From Ciceribacter ferrooxidans (GTDB lineage Bacteria > Pseudomonadota > Alphaproteobacteria > Rhizobiales > Rhizobiaceae), in the NCBI RefSeq assembly GCF_004137355.1, contig NZ_SDVB01000238.1:558001-622000 (forward strand): DNA of 64,000 bases, in the 5' to 3' direction. Within the stretch, counting starts at the first letter, position 1. Each line of letters starts with the position of its first letter. The notes beneath the pieces are model-generated. The model worked only from the letters and a program-made list of their open reading frames with translations, ran no database searches and had not been told where the DNA came from. Below are positions 44,277 through 53,925 of the stretch, in pieces. A program made the position numbers and the translations under genes.

Positions 44277-47200
44277 ACGGGCCGTTTTCGGATTTCCCCG
44301 GCGGCGGCAGCGCCGGCTTTACCGCTCTCTTCGTCAGGCGGCCGATCCTCGCACTGGTCTTCAATGCGCTGATCGTGGTTGCGGGGCTTGCGGCCTTCTA
44401 CGGCATTGAGGTTCGCGAACTTCCGGACGTCGACCAGCCGGTGATCACCGTGCGGACGACCTTCGACGGTGCCTCGCCCGAGACGATCGACCAGGAGGTG
44501 ACGACGGTCATCGAAGGTGCGGTGGCGCGCGTTTCGGGACTGAAGAACATGTCCTCGACCTCGCAATTCGGCCAGAGCCGGGTCACGCTCGAATTCTCCG
44601 ACAGTACCGATCTCAACGTCGCCTCCACCGACGTCCGGGATGCGATCTCGCGCGTCACCAACGATCTGCCCGACGACGCGGACGAGCCGCGCATCGTCAA
44701 GGCGGACTCGGATTCGCAGCCGATCATGCGGCTCGCCGTGACCTCGGACCGGATGAGCCTCGATGACCTCACGCTTCTGGTCGACAACCAGATTTCCGAC
44801 CGTCTCGCGACGGTGGACGGCGTTGCCGACATCGAGATCTACGGCGACCAGGAGAAGATCTTCCGCATCGACGTCGACCAGGCGGCGCTGGCAAGCCGCG
44901 GCCTTACCGTCGCGTCGCTGGCATCCGCGCTCTCCAACCTCGCCTTCGACGTGCCGGCGGGTTCGCTCACCAGCCCGACGCAGGACATCGTCGTGCGGGC
45001 GACCGCCGACCTGAGGACACCGGAGGATTTCGGCAATCTCATCATACAGAACCGGGTGCGGCTGAGAGACGTTGCGACCGTGACCTTCGGCGCCGACACG
45101 GGAACGACGAGCCTGCGCTCGAACGGCCGGGTCGGGATCGGCCTCGGGATCATCCGCCAGGCGCAATCGAACACGCTCAGCATTTCCGAGGGCGTGGCGG
45201 CTGCGGTCGCCGAGCTTTCGAAGACCCTGCCGGAGGGCACAGAACTGCGCGTCACCAGCGACGACGCCGTCTTCATCCGCGGCTCGATCGAGGAGGTGGT
45301 CCGTTCGCTGGTGCTGGCCGCGGTGATCGTCGTTGCGATCATCTATCTCTTCCTGCGTGACGCGCGGGCCACGATCATTCCGGCGGTGACCATGCCGGTC
45401 GCACTCATCGGCACGGCGGCGGCGATCTATCTCGCCGGCTTTTCGATCAACATCCTGACCCTGCTTGCGGTCGTGCTGGCGACCGGCATGGTCGTCGATG
45501 ACGCGATCGTGGTGCTCGAAAACATCGTGCGAAGGCGCGGGCAGGGGCTAGGTCCGCGGGCCGCCGCCGTTCTCGGCACGCGGGAAGTGTTCTTCGCCGT
45601 CATCGCGACGACGGCGACGCTCGCCGCCGTCTTCGTGCCGCTCTCCTTTCTGCCCGGCCAGGTGGGCGGACTGTTCCGTGAGTTCGGCTTCGTGCTCGCC
45701 TTCTCCGTCGCGCTCTCGGCGCTCGTGGCGCTCACCCTTTGCCCGATGCTCGCTTCGCGGCTCCTGAAGCCGCACGAGCACCGGGAGGGCGGCGATCCGC
45801 TCGGCCGTTTCGGCGACGCCTTCTCGCGCTTCTACCGCCGGACGCTCCATGCATGTCTTGCGGCCCCGCTGGTGGTCTTCGCCGTCGCGGTACTGTTTTC
45901 GCTTTCCGCGCTGGCAGCCTTCTCGCTGATCACCAGCGAGCTCACGCCGCGGGAGGACCGCTCGGCGCTGTTACTGAGGGTGACAGCGCCGCAGGGCGTC
46001 AGCCTCGACTTCATGCGCGACCAGATGCAGCGGATCGAGGAGAACCTCGAACCGCTTCGCAAGAGCGGGGAGATCGCCAATCTCTTCTCCATTTCGGGTT
46101 TCGGCAGCAGCAAGAACAGCGGCTTCATGGTCTTGACGCTCGCCCCTTGGGAGGAGCGCAGCCGCAGCCAGGACGAGATCGCCGCCGACGTCAATGCGGC
46201 GGCGGCACGGGTGCCGGCGGTCAGAGCCTTCGCCATGCAGCCGAACAGCCTCCGGATCCGCGGCGGCGGCAGCGGCCTGCAGTTCGCGCTCGTCGGCGCG
46301 GACCACCAGACCCTGACGAGCGCGGCGATCCGGCTCGTTGCGGCGATGGAAGAGAGCGGACGCTTCGACGGTCCGCGGCTCACCAACGATATCAGCCAGG
46401 CTCAGCTCTCCGTCACCGTGGACCGCGAACGCGCCGCCGAACTCGGCATCGATTTCACCGGGCTGTCTCAGGCCCTGCAATCGCTCCTCAACGGTCGTTC
46501 GATCGCAGACGTCTTCGTCGACGGGGAGGCCTATCCGGTGAAACTCGCCTCCACCACCCGTCCGATCGACGATCCGACCGACCTCGAGAATGTCTTCCTG
46601 AGAACCGCCGACGGCAAGACGGTGCCGATGTCGGTGATCGCCTCGCTGCGGGAGAAGGCGGTCGCGCCCTCGCTGACACGCGAGCAGCAGCTCGCCTCGG
46701 TCGCCGTCACGGCGGGCCTGCCGGCCGGGCTTTCGCTCGGCGATGCGCTCGACGAGATGCAGACGATCGCCGCACCACTGCTGCCGCCCGGCGTGCGCAT
46801 CATGCCGCTCGCCGAAGCGAAGACGCTGACGGAAAACTCGAAGGGCATGGGTGCGACCTTCGGCTTTGCGATCGTCATCATCTTCCTCGTTCTGGCGGCG
46901 CAGTTCGAGAGTGTGATCTCCTCACTCATCATCATGGCGACTGTGCCGCTCGGTCTCGCCTGCGCCGTCTTCGCGCTGGTCCTCACGGGTTCGTCACTCA
47001 ACGTCTACAGCCAGATCGGGCTCGTCCTGCTGGTCGGCGTCATGGCCAAGAACGGCATCCTCATCGTCGAATTCGCCAACCAGTTGCGTGACCGCGGGCA
47101 ACCGGTGCGCGAGGCGATCGAGAATGCGGCGAACCTGCGCCTGCGGCCGGTGATGATGACGATGATCTCCACCGTCCTCGGCGGTGTGCCGCTGGTGCTC

Positions 47201-47401
47201 GCGACGGGAGCGGGCGCCGAGGCGCGCGTCGCGCTCGGCTGGGTGATGGTCGGCGGGCTCGGGCTCGCGACGGCGGTGACGCTTTACGTGACACCGGTCG
47301 CCTATCTGGCGCTGGCGCGCTTCTCGAAGCCGCACGCGGACGAGGAAAAGCGCCTGCAACAGGAGATGGCGATCGCGACCGCGGTCGAGGCCGGCGAGTA
47401 G
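44273..47401 (+). CDS. RND family efflux pump (inner-membrane transporter)
   Basis: A 1042-residue proton-driven exporter of the HAE-1/AcrB superfamily. Twelve transmembrane segments with two large periplasmic loops. Visible: VRRPILALVFNALIVVAG at the N-terminus, VTTVIEGAVARVSGLKNMSS, the TM4 proton-relay stretch VVLATGMVVDDAIVVLENIVRR with two aspartates, and the second-half equivalent VGVMAKNGILIVEFANQLRD. It is closer to the MdtB/MexD-like multidrug type than to metal pumps, since TM4 lacks the metal-type motif. Substrate unknown. No outer-membrane factor gene lies nearby, so it must share one encoded elsewhere. Confidence 0.93.
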   Translation: MNGPFSDFPGGGSAGFTALFVRRPILALVFNALIVVAGLAAFYGIEVRELPDVDQPVITVRTTFDGASPETIDQEVTTVIEGAVARVSGLKNMSSTSQFGQSRVTLEFSDSTDLNVASTDVRDAISRVTNDLPDDADEPRIVKADSDSQPIMRLAVTSDRMSLDDLTLLVDNQISDRLATVDGVADIEIYGDQEKIFRIDVDQAALASRGLTVASLASALSNLAFDVPAGSLTSPTQDIVVRATADLRTPEDFGNLIIQNRVRLRDVATVTFGADTGTTSLRSNGRVGIGLGIIRQAQSNTLSISEGVAAAVAELSKTLPEGTELRVTSDDAVFIRGSIEEVVRSLVLAAVIVVAIIYLFLRDARATIIPAVTMPVALIGTAAAIYLAGFSINILTLLAVVLATGMVVDDAIVVLENIVRRRGQGLGPRAAAVLGTREVFFAVIATTATLAAVFVPLSFLPGQVGGLFREFGFVLAFSVALSALVALTLCPMLASRLLKPHEHREGGDPLGRFGDAFSRFYRRTLHACLAAPLVVFAVAVLFSLSALAAFSLITSELTPREDRSALLLRVTAPQGVSLDFMRDQMQRIEENLEPLRKSGEIANLFSISGFGSSKNSGFMVLTLAPWEERSRSQDEIAADVNAAAARVPAVRAFAMQPNSLRIRGGGSGLQFALVGADHQTLTSAAIRLVAAMEESGRFDGPRLTNDISQAQLSVTVDRERAAELGIDFTGLSQALQSLLNGRSIADVFVDGEAYPVKLASTTRPIDDPTDLENVFLRTADGKTVPMSVIASLREKAVAPSLTREQQLASVAVTAGLPAGLSLGDALDEMQTIAAPLLPPGVRIMPLAEAKTLTENSKGMGATFGFAIVIIFLVLAAQFESVISSLIIMATVPLGLACAVFALVLTGSSLNVYSQIGLVLLVGVMAKNGILIVEFANQLRDRGQPVREAIENAANLRLRPVMMTMISTVLGGVPLVLATGAGAEARVALGWVMVGGLGLATAVTLYVTPVAYLALARFSKPHADEEKRLQQEMAIATAVEAGE

Positions 47402-47406
47402 GCGCG

Positions 47407-48381
47407 TCAGCCCTCCGGCCGTTCGGTGCCGGGGCCGGTGACAGTGTAGACGTTTCCGGCCGGTTCGCGGTGCAGGTAGCGATTGGAGAGCGCGGCGCTG
47501 CCGCGGCGGAGGATTTCGCCGAAGACCTCGTCGATCACCTCGTTGCGCTGGCCCGAGACGAAGAAGTAGTGCCGCCAGCTCTCGGGATCGAGGACGATGT
47601 AGTCCGCATTGCCGGCGAGCGGTTCTTTGCTGCCGTCGAGGTTTTCGAGCGAGCGTCCGAGTCTTGCCTCGCCGAACATCGTCGTCGCCACCTGGAGGGC
47701 GGGATCGTCCTTGTTGATGAAGACGAAGATCTCGTTTGCGAAGGTGAGCTTCTCCATCCAGGCGCGATGACCGGGCAGCCCCGTCTCCGGGACGGCGAAG
47801 AGAATGCGCGCCGCAAGCCCCTTCGGCAGCGCGGCGTCAGCCTCGCCGACATGGCGGAAGACCTCGCCGGCAAGCGAGTGGGCGACGATCACGAGCGGCC
47901 TGCCGGCAAGGGTTCCGCCGGGTGCTTGGCGTTCCGACGTCTGCTGCATGAGCGCGATGAGCCGCTCGCTCGCCGCCTTCGCATTGAGGACGGGAAACTC
48001 CGTCACCGATATCCACGAGGGCCAGCGGAACATGATGACGTCGGCCCCGGCGCCTTTGGCGAGTTCCCCCATGGTGTAGAGACCGAAGTCGCCGTCCGGG
48101 TCGGGGCCGAAGCCATGGACGTAAAGGACGAGCGGCTTTTGTTGCGCGTCGGCGGCAGAAAAGCTGGCGATCGCGGCGTCGAACTCCGAGAGGGCGAAGT
48201 GCCGACCGTCGGCCGTGACGAGCGAGAAGCTTTCGTCCGAGGTGCTTGCCGCGCTCGTCTGCGGATGCAGGATCGCCGCGACGATGCCGTCGTAGTTCCA
48301 CCAGGCATAGCCGGCGGCCATGCCGATCGCGATGAACACCAGAGTGAGATATTTGAGGAACCTGACCATCCCCGCATTCAT
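47407..48381 (-). CDS. Alpha/beta hydrolase, DUF900 type, membrane-anchored
   Basis: A protein of about 324 residues with an N-terminal anchor (YLTLVFIAIGMAAGYAWWNY) and an alpha/beta-hydrolase domain. LVLYVHGFGPDPDG looks like the oxyanion region and VIVAHSLAGEVFRHVG the nucleophile elbow (Ser in HSLAG), as in DUF900 hydrolases. The substrate is not known. The start is uncertain: ATG 48381 or 48369, the latter giving MVRFLKYL directly before the anchor. It converges on the RND pump gene with only five bases between stops, and is divergent from the FAD-linked dehydrogenase gene. Confidence 0.75.
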   Translation of the reverse strand: MNAGMVRFLKYLTLVFIAIGMAAGYAWWNYDGIVAAILHPQTSAASTSDESFSLVTADGRHFALSEFDAAIASFSAADAQQKPLVLYVHGFGPDPDGDFGLYTMGELAKGAGADVIMFRWPSWISVTEFPVLNAKAASERLIALMQQTSERQAPGGTLAGRPLVIVAHSLAGEVFRHVGEADAALPKGLAARILFAVPETGLPGHRAWMEKLTFANEIFVFINKDDPALQVATTMFGEARLGRSLENLDGSKEPLAGNADYIVLDPESWRHYFFVSGQRNEVIDEVFGEILRRGSAALSNRYLHREPAGNVYTVTGPGTERPEG

Positions 48382-48542
48382 AGGTGATCGCAATCGGTTT
48401 CCGCAATGCGGCCGGATGCGGCAGCGCTGTGAATTGCTCGCCGCCACCCGGCCTCGTCACTGGACAACAGGCGAGCTCCTGGCCCATACCTCGAAGGAGG
48501 TCGCGCGGCGCGCCGGAGCGTCGGGACAGGGAGAGTGACGAC

Positions 48543-49952
48543 ATGGCGATGAAGGACGTGCAGCCGGGGACCCGCAACGAGGAGGGGATCGCGGCCGTCC
48601 TCGGCATCCTCAAGCAGACCTTCGGGGAGCGTTTCCAGACCGGCCAGTCCTTCCGCGAGCAGCACACCCACACGACCACCTATCTGCCGGCCCAGCTTCC
48701 TGACGGCGTCGTCTTCGTCGAGAGCGCCGACGACGTGAAGACGGTGGTGAAGACATGTGCCGCCCACAAGGTGCCGATGATCCCCTTCGGTACCGGCTCG
48801 TCGCTGGAGGGGCATCTGAACGCGCCGAGCGGCGGGATATCCGTCGACTTCAGCCGCATGAACAGGGTGATCGAGGTGAATGCCGAGGACCTCGACTGCA
48901 CCGTCGAGCCGGGCGTGACGCGCGAGGAGCTCAACACCTACCTGCGCGACACCGGGCTCTTCTTTCCGATCGACCCTGGGGCGAACGCCTCGATCGGCGG
49001 CATGACGGCGACGCGCGCCTCCGGCACCAATGCCGTGCGCTACGGCACGATGAAAGACAATGTGCTTTCGCTCACCGTCGTCACGGCCGACGGCGACGAG
49101 ATCAGGACCGCCCAACGGGCGAAGAAATCGTCGGCGGGATACGACCTCACAAGGCTCTATGTCGGGTCGGAGGGGACGCTCGGCATCATCACATCGGTGA
49201 CGCTGAAGCTGCAGGGCATCCCGGCGAAGATCGGCGGCGGCGTGTGCGCCTTCCCGAGTCTCAAAGCCGCCTGCGACGCCGTCATCATGACGATCCAGAT
49301 GGGCATTCCGGTCGCCCGCATCGAGCTTCTCGACGAGATGCAGATGAAGGCCTGCAACGCCTATTCGAAGCTCTCCTATGCGGAGAAGCCGACGCTCTTC
49401 CTCGAATTCCACGGCACCGAGGAGACGGTGGCGCTGCAGTCGGAGCAGTTTTCCGAAATCGCCGCGGAATGTGGCGCCGACGAATATCGTTACACCGCCA
49501 ATGCCGAGGAGCGCGCCCAGCTCTGGAAGGCGCGGCACAATGCCTACTGGGCCGGCCGGGCGCTGGCGCCGGAACTGAACGGCCTTTCGACGGATGTCTG
49601 CGTGCCGATCTCAAGGCTCGCCGATTGCGTCGCCGAAACCCAGGCGGATATCCGTGAGACGGGACTTCTGGCGCCGATCGTAGGCCATGCCGGGGATGGC
49701 AATTTCCATGTGCTGATGCTCTTTGACGACAAGCAGCCGGAGGACCTCGCCCGCGCCGAGGCCTTCATGGCCCGCCTGAACGGCCGCGCGCTCGCGATGG
49801 GCGGCACCTGCACCGGCGAGCACGGGGTCGGCCAGGGTAAGATGTCCTATCTGGAACAGGAGCTCCACTCGGCCCTGCCGGTCATGCGCGCGATCAAGAA
49901 GAGCCTCGATCCGGACAATATCTTCAATCCGGGCAAGATCTTCCGTCTCTGA
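48543..49952 (+). CDS. FAD-linked D-lactate/2-hydroxyacid dehydrogenase (GlcD/LDHD type)
   Basis: A 469-residue flavoprotein with a PCMH-type FAD domain (VPMIPFGTGSSLEGHLNAPSGG, DPGANASIGGMTATRASGTNAVRYG) and an FAD-oxidase C domain carrying the metal and substrate site (VGHAGDGNFHVLML, and GGTCTGEHGVGQGK). It is closest in layout to mitochondrial-type D-lactate dehydrogenase, oxidising D-2-hydroxyacids and passing electrons to cytochrome c or quinone. ATG 48543 is chosen with GGGAGAG upstream; the frame is open from 48384. Single-gene unit. GlcD itself is unlikely because glcE and glcF are absent. Confidence 0.88.
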   Translation: MAMKDVQPGTRNEEGIAAVLGILKQTFGERFQTGQSFREQHTHTTTYLPAQLPDGVVFVESADDVKTVVKTCAAHKVPMIPFGTGSSLEGHLNAPSGGISVDFSRMNRVIEVNAEDLDCTVEPGVTREELNTYLRDTGLFFPIDPGANASIGGMTATRASGTNAVRYGTMKDNVLSLTVVTADGDEIRTAQRAKKSSAGYDLTRLYVGSEGTLGIITSVTLKLQGIPAKIGGGVCAFPSLKAACDAVIMTIQMGIPVARIELLDEMQMKACNAYSKLSYAEKPTLFLEFHGTEETVALQSEQFSEIAAECGADEYRYTANAEERAQLWKARHNAYWAGRALAPELNGLSTDVCVPISRLADCVAETQADIRETGLLAPIVGHAGDGNFHVLMLFDDKQPEDLARAEAFMARLNGRALAMGGTCTGEHGVGQGKMSYLEQELHSALPVMRAIKKSLDPDNIFNPGKIFRL

Positions 49953-50063
49953 GGGGAAGGATGCCGATTCCGAGATTTGGGCTGGCGATTGCCGTTGCGG
50001 AATGCAAATATCGCGTCGGGCCACTGGTATCTTTGAGTAGGGAGCAACGGGAGTCGACGGGTC

Positions 50064-53000
50064 GTGCTCGGACGCATATTGGTGGCACTCGGTGGTCTCT
50101 TGGTGGCGGCGCTCTTTGCGGCGCTGCTGGCGCCGTTCTTTGTCGACTGGACGAATTTCCGTTCTGATTTCGAGGATCAGGCGAGCCGTATCCTCGGCAA
50201 GAAGGTCACCGTCCACGGCGCGGTCGAGGCCCGCATCCTGCCATTTCCCTCCGTCACGCTGCATGACGTGACTGTCGGGTCGGACCGCGACGGCGCGCCG
50301 CTCGTCAGCGTCGCCCGCTTCTCGATGGATGCGGAACTGGCGCCGTTCCTCTCCGGCGAAGCGCGCATCTTCGACATGCGCATCGAGGAGCCGAAGGCGC
50401 GCATCCGATTGCTCTCCGACGGAACGCTCGACTGGGCGCGGGGCAGCACGGCCGATATCCCGGCGCGGACCGTCGTGCTCGAGCGCGTGCACGTGAGCGA
50501 CGGCGTGGTCGAGTTCATCGACGAGCAGTCGGGCCGCACCCGGATCGTCTCCGGTTTCGACGCCGACATGTCCGCACGCTCGCTTGCCGGCCCCTGGACC
50601 GTGGACGGGCAGGCCTCCGTCGACGGCGAGGCCGGCCGGTTCCATCTTGCGAGCCTGCAGCCGGACCCGAGGAGCGGCGCCGTGCCGCTGAACATCCGTC
50701 TCCTGCCGGACACGCGACCCTTCGAGATCGATCTTTCCGGTGGCCTGACGCTGAGCGGCGGCAAGCCGCTCTACAAGGGGAGCTTCCTGGCGAGCTGGCT
50801 GATCGCCGAGGGCGAGGCTGCCGAGCAGCAGGCGTCGGGTGCAAAGCCGGTCGCGCCCAAGGTGAAGGGCGAGTTCGAGCTGACGAACGAGCGCGTGCGT
50901 GTGCCGTCCTACCGGCTGGAGCTGGGCGACGCCGCAAATCCCTATGCCGTTACCGGCGAGGCGACGCTGGACACGGGCGCGCGCCCGGAGTTCCTGCTGA
51001 CGGCCGACGGCCAGCAGATCGACATGAGCCGTATCGGCGAGGAGGCTCCGAGCGGCAAGACGAGCCGGCGTGTCGCCATTTCGATCCGCGAGCGTATCGA
51101 ACGGCTGATCGCCATTGCCGCCCGTATTCCGATCCCGTCGGTTCCCGGCAAGGCGAGCCTGGCGCTGCCGGCGATCGTCGCCGGCGACACCGTGCTGCGC
51201 GACATCCGGCTCGACATCCGGCCGGCCGGCACCGGCTGGACGGTCGAGCGTGCTCTCGCGACGCTGCCCGGCCGCACGCAGGTGGAGGCGGGCGGCACGC
51301 TGGATCTCAAGGGCCAACCGTCGTTCCGCGGCGACCTGCTTGTCGCCTCGACGCAACCTTCGGGGCTCGCCGCGTGGATTACCGGCGATGTCGATCCGGC
51401 GATCCGTGAGATGAAGACTGCCGGCTTCTCGGCGAAGGTGGACCTGACGCGCGAGCTGCAGCGCTTCGAACGGCTGGAACTCGCGATGGGAGTTGGCATT
51501 CTCAACGGCCGCGTCGAACGCGAGTCGCGCGACGGTACGGCGCCGAACCTCTCGGTCGACCTCACCGGCAACGAAATCGACCTCAACGCTATGCGTGCGC
51601 TTGCGACGCTGGTTGCCGGCGACGAAGCCGGAGTGAACCTCTTCGCGCAGCGGATCGCCGGACGCCTCAAGGTCGAGAGGCTGGCCGCCGCCGATATCGT
51701 CGCGAAGAACGTCGACACGGTCTTTACCGCCGATGGCGAGACGATGGCGGTGGAGCGTCTGCAGATCGGCGACCTTGCGGGCGCGAAGATCACCGCGACG
51801 GGGAAAATCGAGAGCGCGCTTTCGGCACCGACCGGCGAGGCCGACCTGACCTTCGCTGCCGCGGACCCCGGTCCGTTCCTCACGATGTTGAAGGCGCATG
51901 TTTCGGCCCATCCGGCGCTCGATGCGCTGGTCCGCAACGCCTCGTGGTATGCCGGGACGGATATCAAGGCGCATGTCGCGCTTTCGGGTCCGGATGCCGC
52001 CATGTCTGTCAAGCTGAGCGGTGTGGCGAACGGCAGTCGTGTCCATCTCGACTACGGCCGCGAGACTATTCCGCCCAGACCGGGCGCCATGACGCTGGAC
52101 GCGAGCCTCGAAAACGCGGACGCGCAGGTTCTCTTCGGACAGGCCGGACTGGAGCCGCTCCCGATACCGTCTTCCGAACCCGGCCGTCTCTCCGTCTCGC
52201 TCAACGCTGAGGCGGATGAACCGGCTGACACGGTGGTGACATTCTCCGGGACTGAGACATCGCTAACGGCCAAGGGACGGCTCGATTTCCGGGCCGGAAG
52301 TTTCCTGCAAGGCAACCTCCAGGCATCGCTGCGTAGCGGCGACATCGAGCCGTATCTGATGATCGCCGGTATCGGCCTTCCGCAGTCCGGTGCCGGTCTT
52401 CCGGTGACGCTGTCAGCGGATGCGGAGATCGGCGACGCTACAGCGAAGATCGACACGATCGAGGGCGCCTTCGCCGGGAATGCCGTTCGCGGCACCTTCT
52501 CGCTCGACTGGAAGGAGCCGGGCCTGCGCGTCGGCGGTGCGCTCGAACTCGATACGGTCGACCTCGCCTGGCTGGCAGAGGCTGTGGCCGGGCCCGTTAC
52601 CGATCCTGCGACGGGGGACCTCTCCTCGGCGAGCGTCGTGGCGCCGATGACCGTTCCCGACCTCGATCTCTCGCTCCGTTCATCGACGTTCTGGCCAGGC
52701 GTCCTCGGAAAGGTCTCCGATTTTTCAGGCCATCTGACGGGCCGCACGGGCGAACTTGTGCTGGAGGATGCCGCGGGCACGTGGCTCGCCGGCGATCTCA
52801 AGGGGCGGATCAGTCTTTCGAATGCCGAGAAGACGGCCTTCCTGCAGAGCCGCCTGACGCTGGAGCACGGTGATCTCGCAGCCGTCTTCGCCGGTGCTGC
52901 CAGCGACGGTGTGACGCCGCCGCAAATCACCGGGCGTTTCGACCTGACGGCGGTCGCCGAGGCGACTGGCGGGACCGTCGCGGACCTCGTCTCGTCGATC

Positions 53001-53825
53001 AACGGTTCGGGCGAGATACGGCTGTCGGATGTCGTCGTTCCGCACTTCGACCTCGGCTATCTGCCACCGCTGCTGGCCGCCGCCGACCTCATCGAGGGAG
53101 AGGTCGACGAAAGCAAGGTGCGGCCGCTCGTCGAGAACCTGGTTTCGGAAAAAGGCGCTTCCCTCGAGGCGCTGGCCATCCCCTTCAATATCGGCGACGG
53201 TGTCGTGCGGGCGCAGAATGTCGTCGCCGGCAACGCACTCGCGAGGCTCGGCGGCGACGCGAAGGTCGACCTGCAGAGCGGCGAGACGGAGGCCGTCGTC
53301 ACCGTTTCCCCGGAGGTGGGGGCGGACGCTCTCGCCGGGGCCGCTCCCGACATCCGCATCAGGCTCTCCGGTCGCCTGCCGGCGCCGGAGCGCTCGCTCG
53401 ATGTTACGGATGTCACCAACTATCTTTCAATGCGCGCCTTCGAGCGGGAGCGTCGCCGCGTGGAGACGCTGCAGTCCAACGTGCTCGAGAAGCAGCGGCT
53501 GAGGCGTGAGGTGGCGCTCTACAAGTTCCGGGCGGTGGAACGCGAGAAGGCCGAAGCGGCGGAACGGGTCCGGCTGGAGGAAGAAGCGCGCAGGCGGGCA
53601 GAGGCCGACGCCCTGGCCCGCAAGGCGGCAGAGGAAGAAGCCGCGCGCCGTGCAGCCGAAGAGGAGGCTGCGCGGCAGCGGGCGATCGAACAGGGTGAGC
53701 AGACGACGCAACCGCCCGCAGAAGAGACCGCTCCGCCCGCGGACGGCACGACGCCTTCCGGGCCGACGACCGGCGGGACGCCACCGGTGAATTTGCAGTT
53801 CGAGGATCTGCCGGGCGTGAACTGA
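50064..53825 (+). CDS. AsmA family protein with charged C-terminal coiled coil
   Basis: A 1253-residue protein of the AsmA group, bridge-like lipid-handling proteins anchored in the inner membrane. N-terminal span (ILVALGGLLVAALFAALLAPFFVDW), then the AsmA start pattern FRSDFEDQASRILGKKVTVHGAVEARILPFPSVTLHDVTVG, a long beta-rich body, the C-terminal AsmA core (~residues 990-1120), and an unusual tail: ~75 residues of Arg/Glu/Ala coiled coil (~1133-1207) and a Pro/Thr/Gly-rich end. The start is GTG at 50064, chosen by the transmembrane segment. Likely role in outer-membrane lipid homeostasis. It precedes the unknown exported protein by 100 bases. Confidence 0.9.
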   Translation: MLGRILVALGGLLVAALFAALLAPFFVDWTNFRSDFEDQASRILGKKVTVHGAVEARILPFPSVTLHDVTVGSDRDGAPLVSVARFSMDAELAPFLSGEARIFDMRIEEPKARIRLLSDGTLDWARGSTADIPARTVVLERVHVSDGVVEFIDEQSGRTRIVSGFDADMSARSLAGPWTVDGQASVDGEAGRFHLASLQPDPRSGAVPLNIRLLPDTRPFEIDLSGGLTLSGGKPLYKGSFLASWLIAEGEAAEQQASGAKPVAPKVKGEFELTNERVRVPSYRLELGDAANPYAVTGEATLDTGARPEFLLTADGQQIDMSRIGEEAPSGKTSRRVAISIRERIERLIAIAARIPIPSVPGKASLALPAIVAGDTVLRDIRLDIRPAGTGWTVERALATLPGRTQVEAGGTLDLKGQPSFRGDLLVASTQPSGLAAWITGDVDPAIREMKTAGFSAKVDLTRELQRFERLELAMGVGILNGRVERESRDGTAPNLSVDLTGNEIDLNAMRALATLVAGDEAGVNLFAQRIAGRLKVERLAAADIVAKNVDTVFTADGETMAVERLQIGDLAGAKITATGKIESALSAPTGEADLTFAAADPGPFLTMLKAHVSAHPALDALVRNASWYAGTDIKAHVALSGPDAAMSVKLSGVANGSRVHLDYGRETIPPRPGAMTLDASLENADAQVLFGQAGLEPLPIPSSEPGRLSVSLNAEADEPADTVVTFSGTETSLTAKGRLDFRAGSFLQGNLQASLRSGDIEPYLMIAGIGLPQSGAGLPVTLSADAEIGDATAKIDTIEGAFAGNAVRGTFSLDWKEPGLRVGGALELDTVDLAWLAEAVAGPVTDPATGDLSSASVVAPMTVPDLDLSLRSSTFWPGVLGKVSDFSGHLTGRTGELVLEDAAGTWLAGDLKGRISLSNAEKTAFLQSRLTLEHGDLAAVFAGAASDGVTPPQITGRFDLTAVAEATGGTVADLVSSINGSGEIRLSDVVVPHFDLGYLPPLLAAADLIEGEVDESKVRPLVENLVSEKGASLEALAIPFNIGDGVVRAQNVVAGNALARLGGDAKVDLQSGETEAVVTVSPEVGADALAGAAPDIRIRLSGRLPAPERSLDVTDVTNYLSMRAFERERRRVETLQSNVLEKQRLRREVALYKFRAVEREKAEAAERVRLEEEARRRAEADALARKAAEEEAARRAAEEEAARQRAIEQGEQTTQPPAEETAPPADGTTPSGPTTGGTPPVNLQFEDLPGVN

Positions 53826-53925
53826 CCGGTATCAATGATCCCGACCGTGCGAGGGGGTACGGCAGGGGAGTGGACGGCGCGCCGGGCGATGGCTTTCCGG
53901 CGTGTACAGGACAGGGGGACATGAC

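Noticed and set aside
49611-52046. An 811-codon minus-strand frame across the FAD dehydrogenase end and the AsmA gene
   Set aside because: Antisense shadow; it crosses an intergenic boundary of two convincing plus-strand genes and shows no domain.
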